From NCBI GenBank assembly GCA_031254905.1, contig JAIRTN010000173.1, positions 1 to 6,688 of the forward strand: DNA of 6,688 bases. Direction: 5' to 3'. Under the pieces are notes generated by a model that saw only the letters and a program-made list of their open reading frames with translations, was not told where the DNA came from and made no database searches. A program made the position numbers and the translations under genes. The stretch is from Coriobacteriales bacterium (GTDB lineage: Bacteria > Actinomycetota > Coriobacteriia > Coriobacteriales > UBA8131). Numbering within the stretch: position 1 is the stretch's first letter; every line of letters begins with the position of its first letter. Positions 6,001-6,688 of this stretch are shown here, in pieces.

Positions 6001-6519
6001 CTATGCCGAGCCGCTGCTGCCAAAGCCCTTTTCGCTGCGTTCAGTCTCGTCAAGTGTATCAACCTCCACAAGCGTCACTCGCGGAATCGGCAGGATGACA
6101 AGCTGCGCGATACGGTCGCCCTTTTGTATCTCAATGGGACAGTCGCCATCGAGGTTTATCGCGATGACTATCAACTCACCGCGATACTGGCTGTCGATAA
6201 GCCCGGGGGTATTGACAAGCGAAAGTCCCTGACGAGCCGCCGCGCCGCTGCGGGGCTGCACAAAGCCCGCAAATCCCTCGGGAATGGCAAGTTTCAGACC
6301 AGTAGGGATAAGCGCGCGCTCCCCCGGTTTAAGGACACAGTCGGCGGCCGCACGCAAATCCAGCCCAGCGTCGCCCGGATACGCGTAGGCGGGCAAGGGC
6401 AGGTTCGTGTCGAGGCGCTGAATACGCAACGTCAGAGCATCAGAGGCGGAGGCGGGCACGGCATCGCCCGCGTCACCAAACGCGGCACCACACGGAGCAT
6501 CGGGCCTAACTTCAGCCAT
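6001..6519 (-). CDS. dut: Deoxyuridine 5'-triphosphate nucleotidohydrolase (dUTPase)
   Basis: The trimeric cytosolic enzyme splits dUTP to dUMP and pyrophosphate, keeping uracil out of DNA and feeding thymidylate synthesis. All five family motifs are present in order: PGDAGLDLRA (48-57), PRSG (89-92), GLIDSQYRGE (106-115, with the catalytic Asp and the uracil-site Tyr), RIAQLVI (136-142) and the C-terminal P-loop-like arm RSEKGFGSSG (161-170). At 172 residues it is longer than the usual 145-155, owing to an Ala/Gly/Asp-rich N-terminal extension of about 28 residues before LTLRIQRLD. The start ATG lies one base after the nrdR stop, with AAGGG 11 bases upstream, so coupling is likely. GTG at codon 21 is an alternative start that would remove most of the extension. 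Confidence 0.95.
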   Translation of the reverse strand: MAEVRPDAPCGAAFGDAGDAVPASASDALTLRIQRLDTNLPLPAYAYPGDAGLDLRAAADCVLKPGERALIPTGLKLAIPEGFAGFVQPRSGAAARQGLSLVNTPGLIDSQYRGELIVIAINLDGDCPIEIQKGDRIAQLVILPIPRVTLVEVDTLDETERSEKGFGSSGSA

Positions 6520-6520
6520 A

Positions 6521-6688
6521 TTAACCCATACCCTTCAGTGCCGTTTGAAACTCATCGATGTCCCTAAAGTCCTTGTACACCGAAGCAAAGCGGATATAGG
6601 CAACATCGTCGATGGCACGCAGGCGCTCGAGTACCATGTTGCCAAGAACCTTGGAGCGCACTTCGCTTTTGAGCGTGTTGCGTATCTC
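6521..6688 (-). CDS. nrdR: Transcriptional repressor NrdR, C-terminal part (5' end off window)
   Basis: The 55 visible codons end at TAA 6523-6521. They match the end of the ATP-cone domain of Nrd[21 protein letters not shown] (residues 15-34 of the fragment), ASVYKDF and DIDEF. NrdR binds NrdR boxes upstream of ribonucleotide reductase genes in response to ATP/dATP through this domain. The N-terminal zinc ribbon lies beyond the window. dut starts one base downstream, which makes a deoxynucleotide-related gene pair. No NrdR box was seen in this window. Confidence 0.92.
   Translation of the reverse strand, partial: EIRNTLKSEVRSKVLGNMVLERLRAIDDVAYIRFASVYKDFRDIDEFQTALKGMG

Noticed and set aside
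1..6688. CRISPR array, insertion sequence, tRNA, rRNA or prophage signs
   Set aside because: I saw no spaced direct repeats of array type, no terminal inverted repeats with a transposase, no integrase and no cloverleaf-like sequence. Almost all bases are used by recognised genes.

Overview
The window is G+C-rich and every convincing gene is on the minus strand, so the text runs against the direction of transcription. In transcription order (right to left) it holds: the 3' end of nrdR, dut, a hisC-type aminotransferase, tyrA, aroA, cmk, plsC, and then the 5' part of a gene for a secreted cysteine-rich protein that runs off the left edge. The high G+C, the block hisC-tyrA-aroA-cmk-plsC, and NrdR with dUTPase just upstream suggest a high-G+C Gram-positive bacterium, perhaps of the Coriobacteriia (Actinomycetota). 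That placement is inference from gene order and general protein character, not from a database comparison.

Right part (about 5870-6688): nrdR and dut are separated by one base and concern deoxynucleotide supply. NrdR represses ribonucleotide reductase genes, and Dut removes dUTP while supplying dUMP for dTMP synthesis. A 133-base gap then separates dut from hisC. It holds a possible extended -10 promoter, a weak terminator-like element, and four short segments that could form mutually exclusive hairpins, one of which would cover the hisC ribosome binding site.

Middle (2035-5867): hisC, tyrA and aroA cover steps of aromatic amino acid synthesis. AroA makes EPSP on the way to chorismate. TyrA (with a C-terminal ACT domain) turns prephenate into 4-hydroxyphenylpyruvate. 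The aminotransferase most likely finishes tyrosine and phenylalanine, although its family also serves histidine synthesis. Spacing is tight: 27 bases between hisC and tyrA, and 2 bases between tyrA and aroA.

Left part (1-1959): cmk follows aroA after 75 bases and overlaps plsC by 4 bases (ATGA). CMP kinase serves nucleotide and CDP-lipid supply, and PlsC acylates lysophosphatidic acid, so the two meet in phospholipid synthesis. After plsC comes a 124-base gap with a striking G-tract and a good extended -10 promoter. It leads to the secreted cysteine-rich protein, the only gene here whose family I do not recognise.

The main oddity across the operon is that several housekeeping enzymes carry Gly/Ala/Ser/Asp-rich low-complexity additions: the Cmk C-terminal tail, the TyrA N-terminus and an internal loop, an AroA loop, and the Dut N-terminus. 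Two of these contain nearly perfect in-frame tandem DNA repeats. I see no mobile element, CRISPR array, tRNA or rRNA. Most of the window is an ordinary biosynthetic operon, and the best leads for something new are the secreted protein and the hisC leader.
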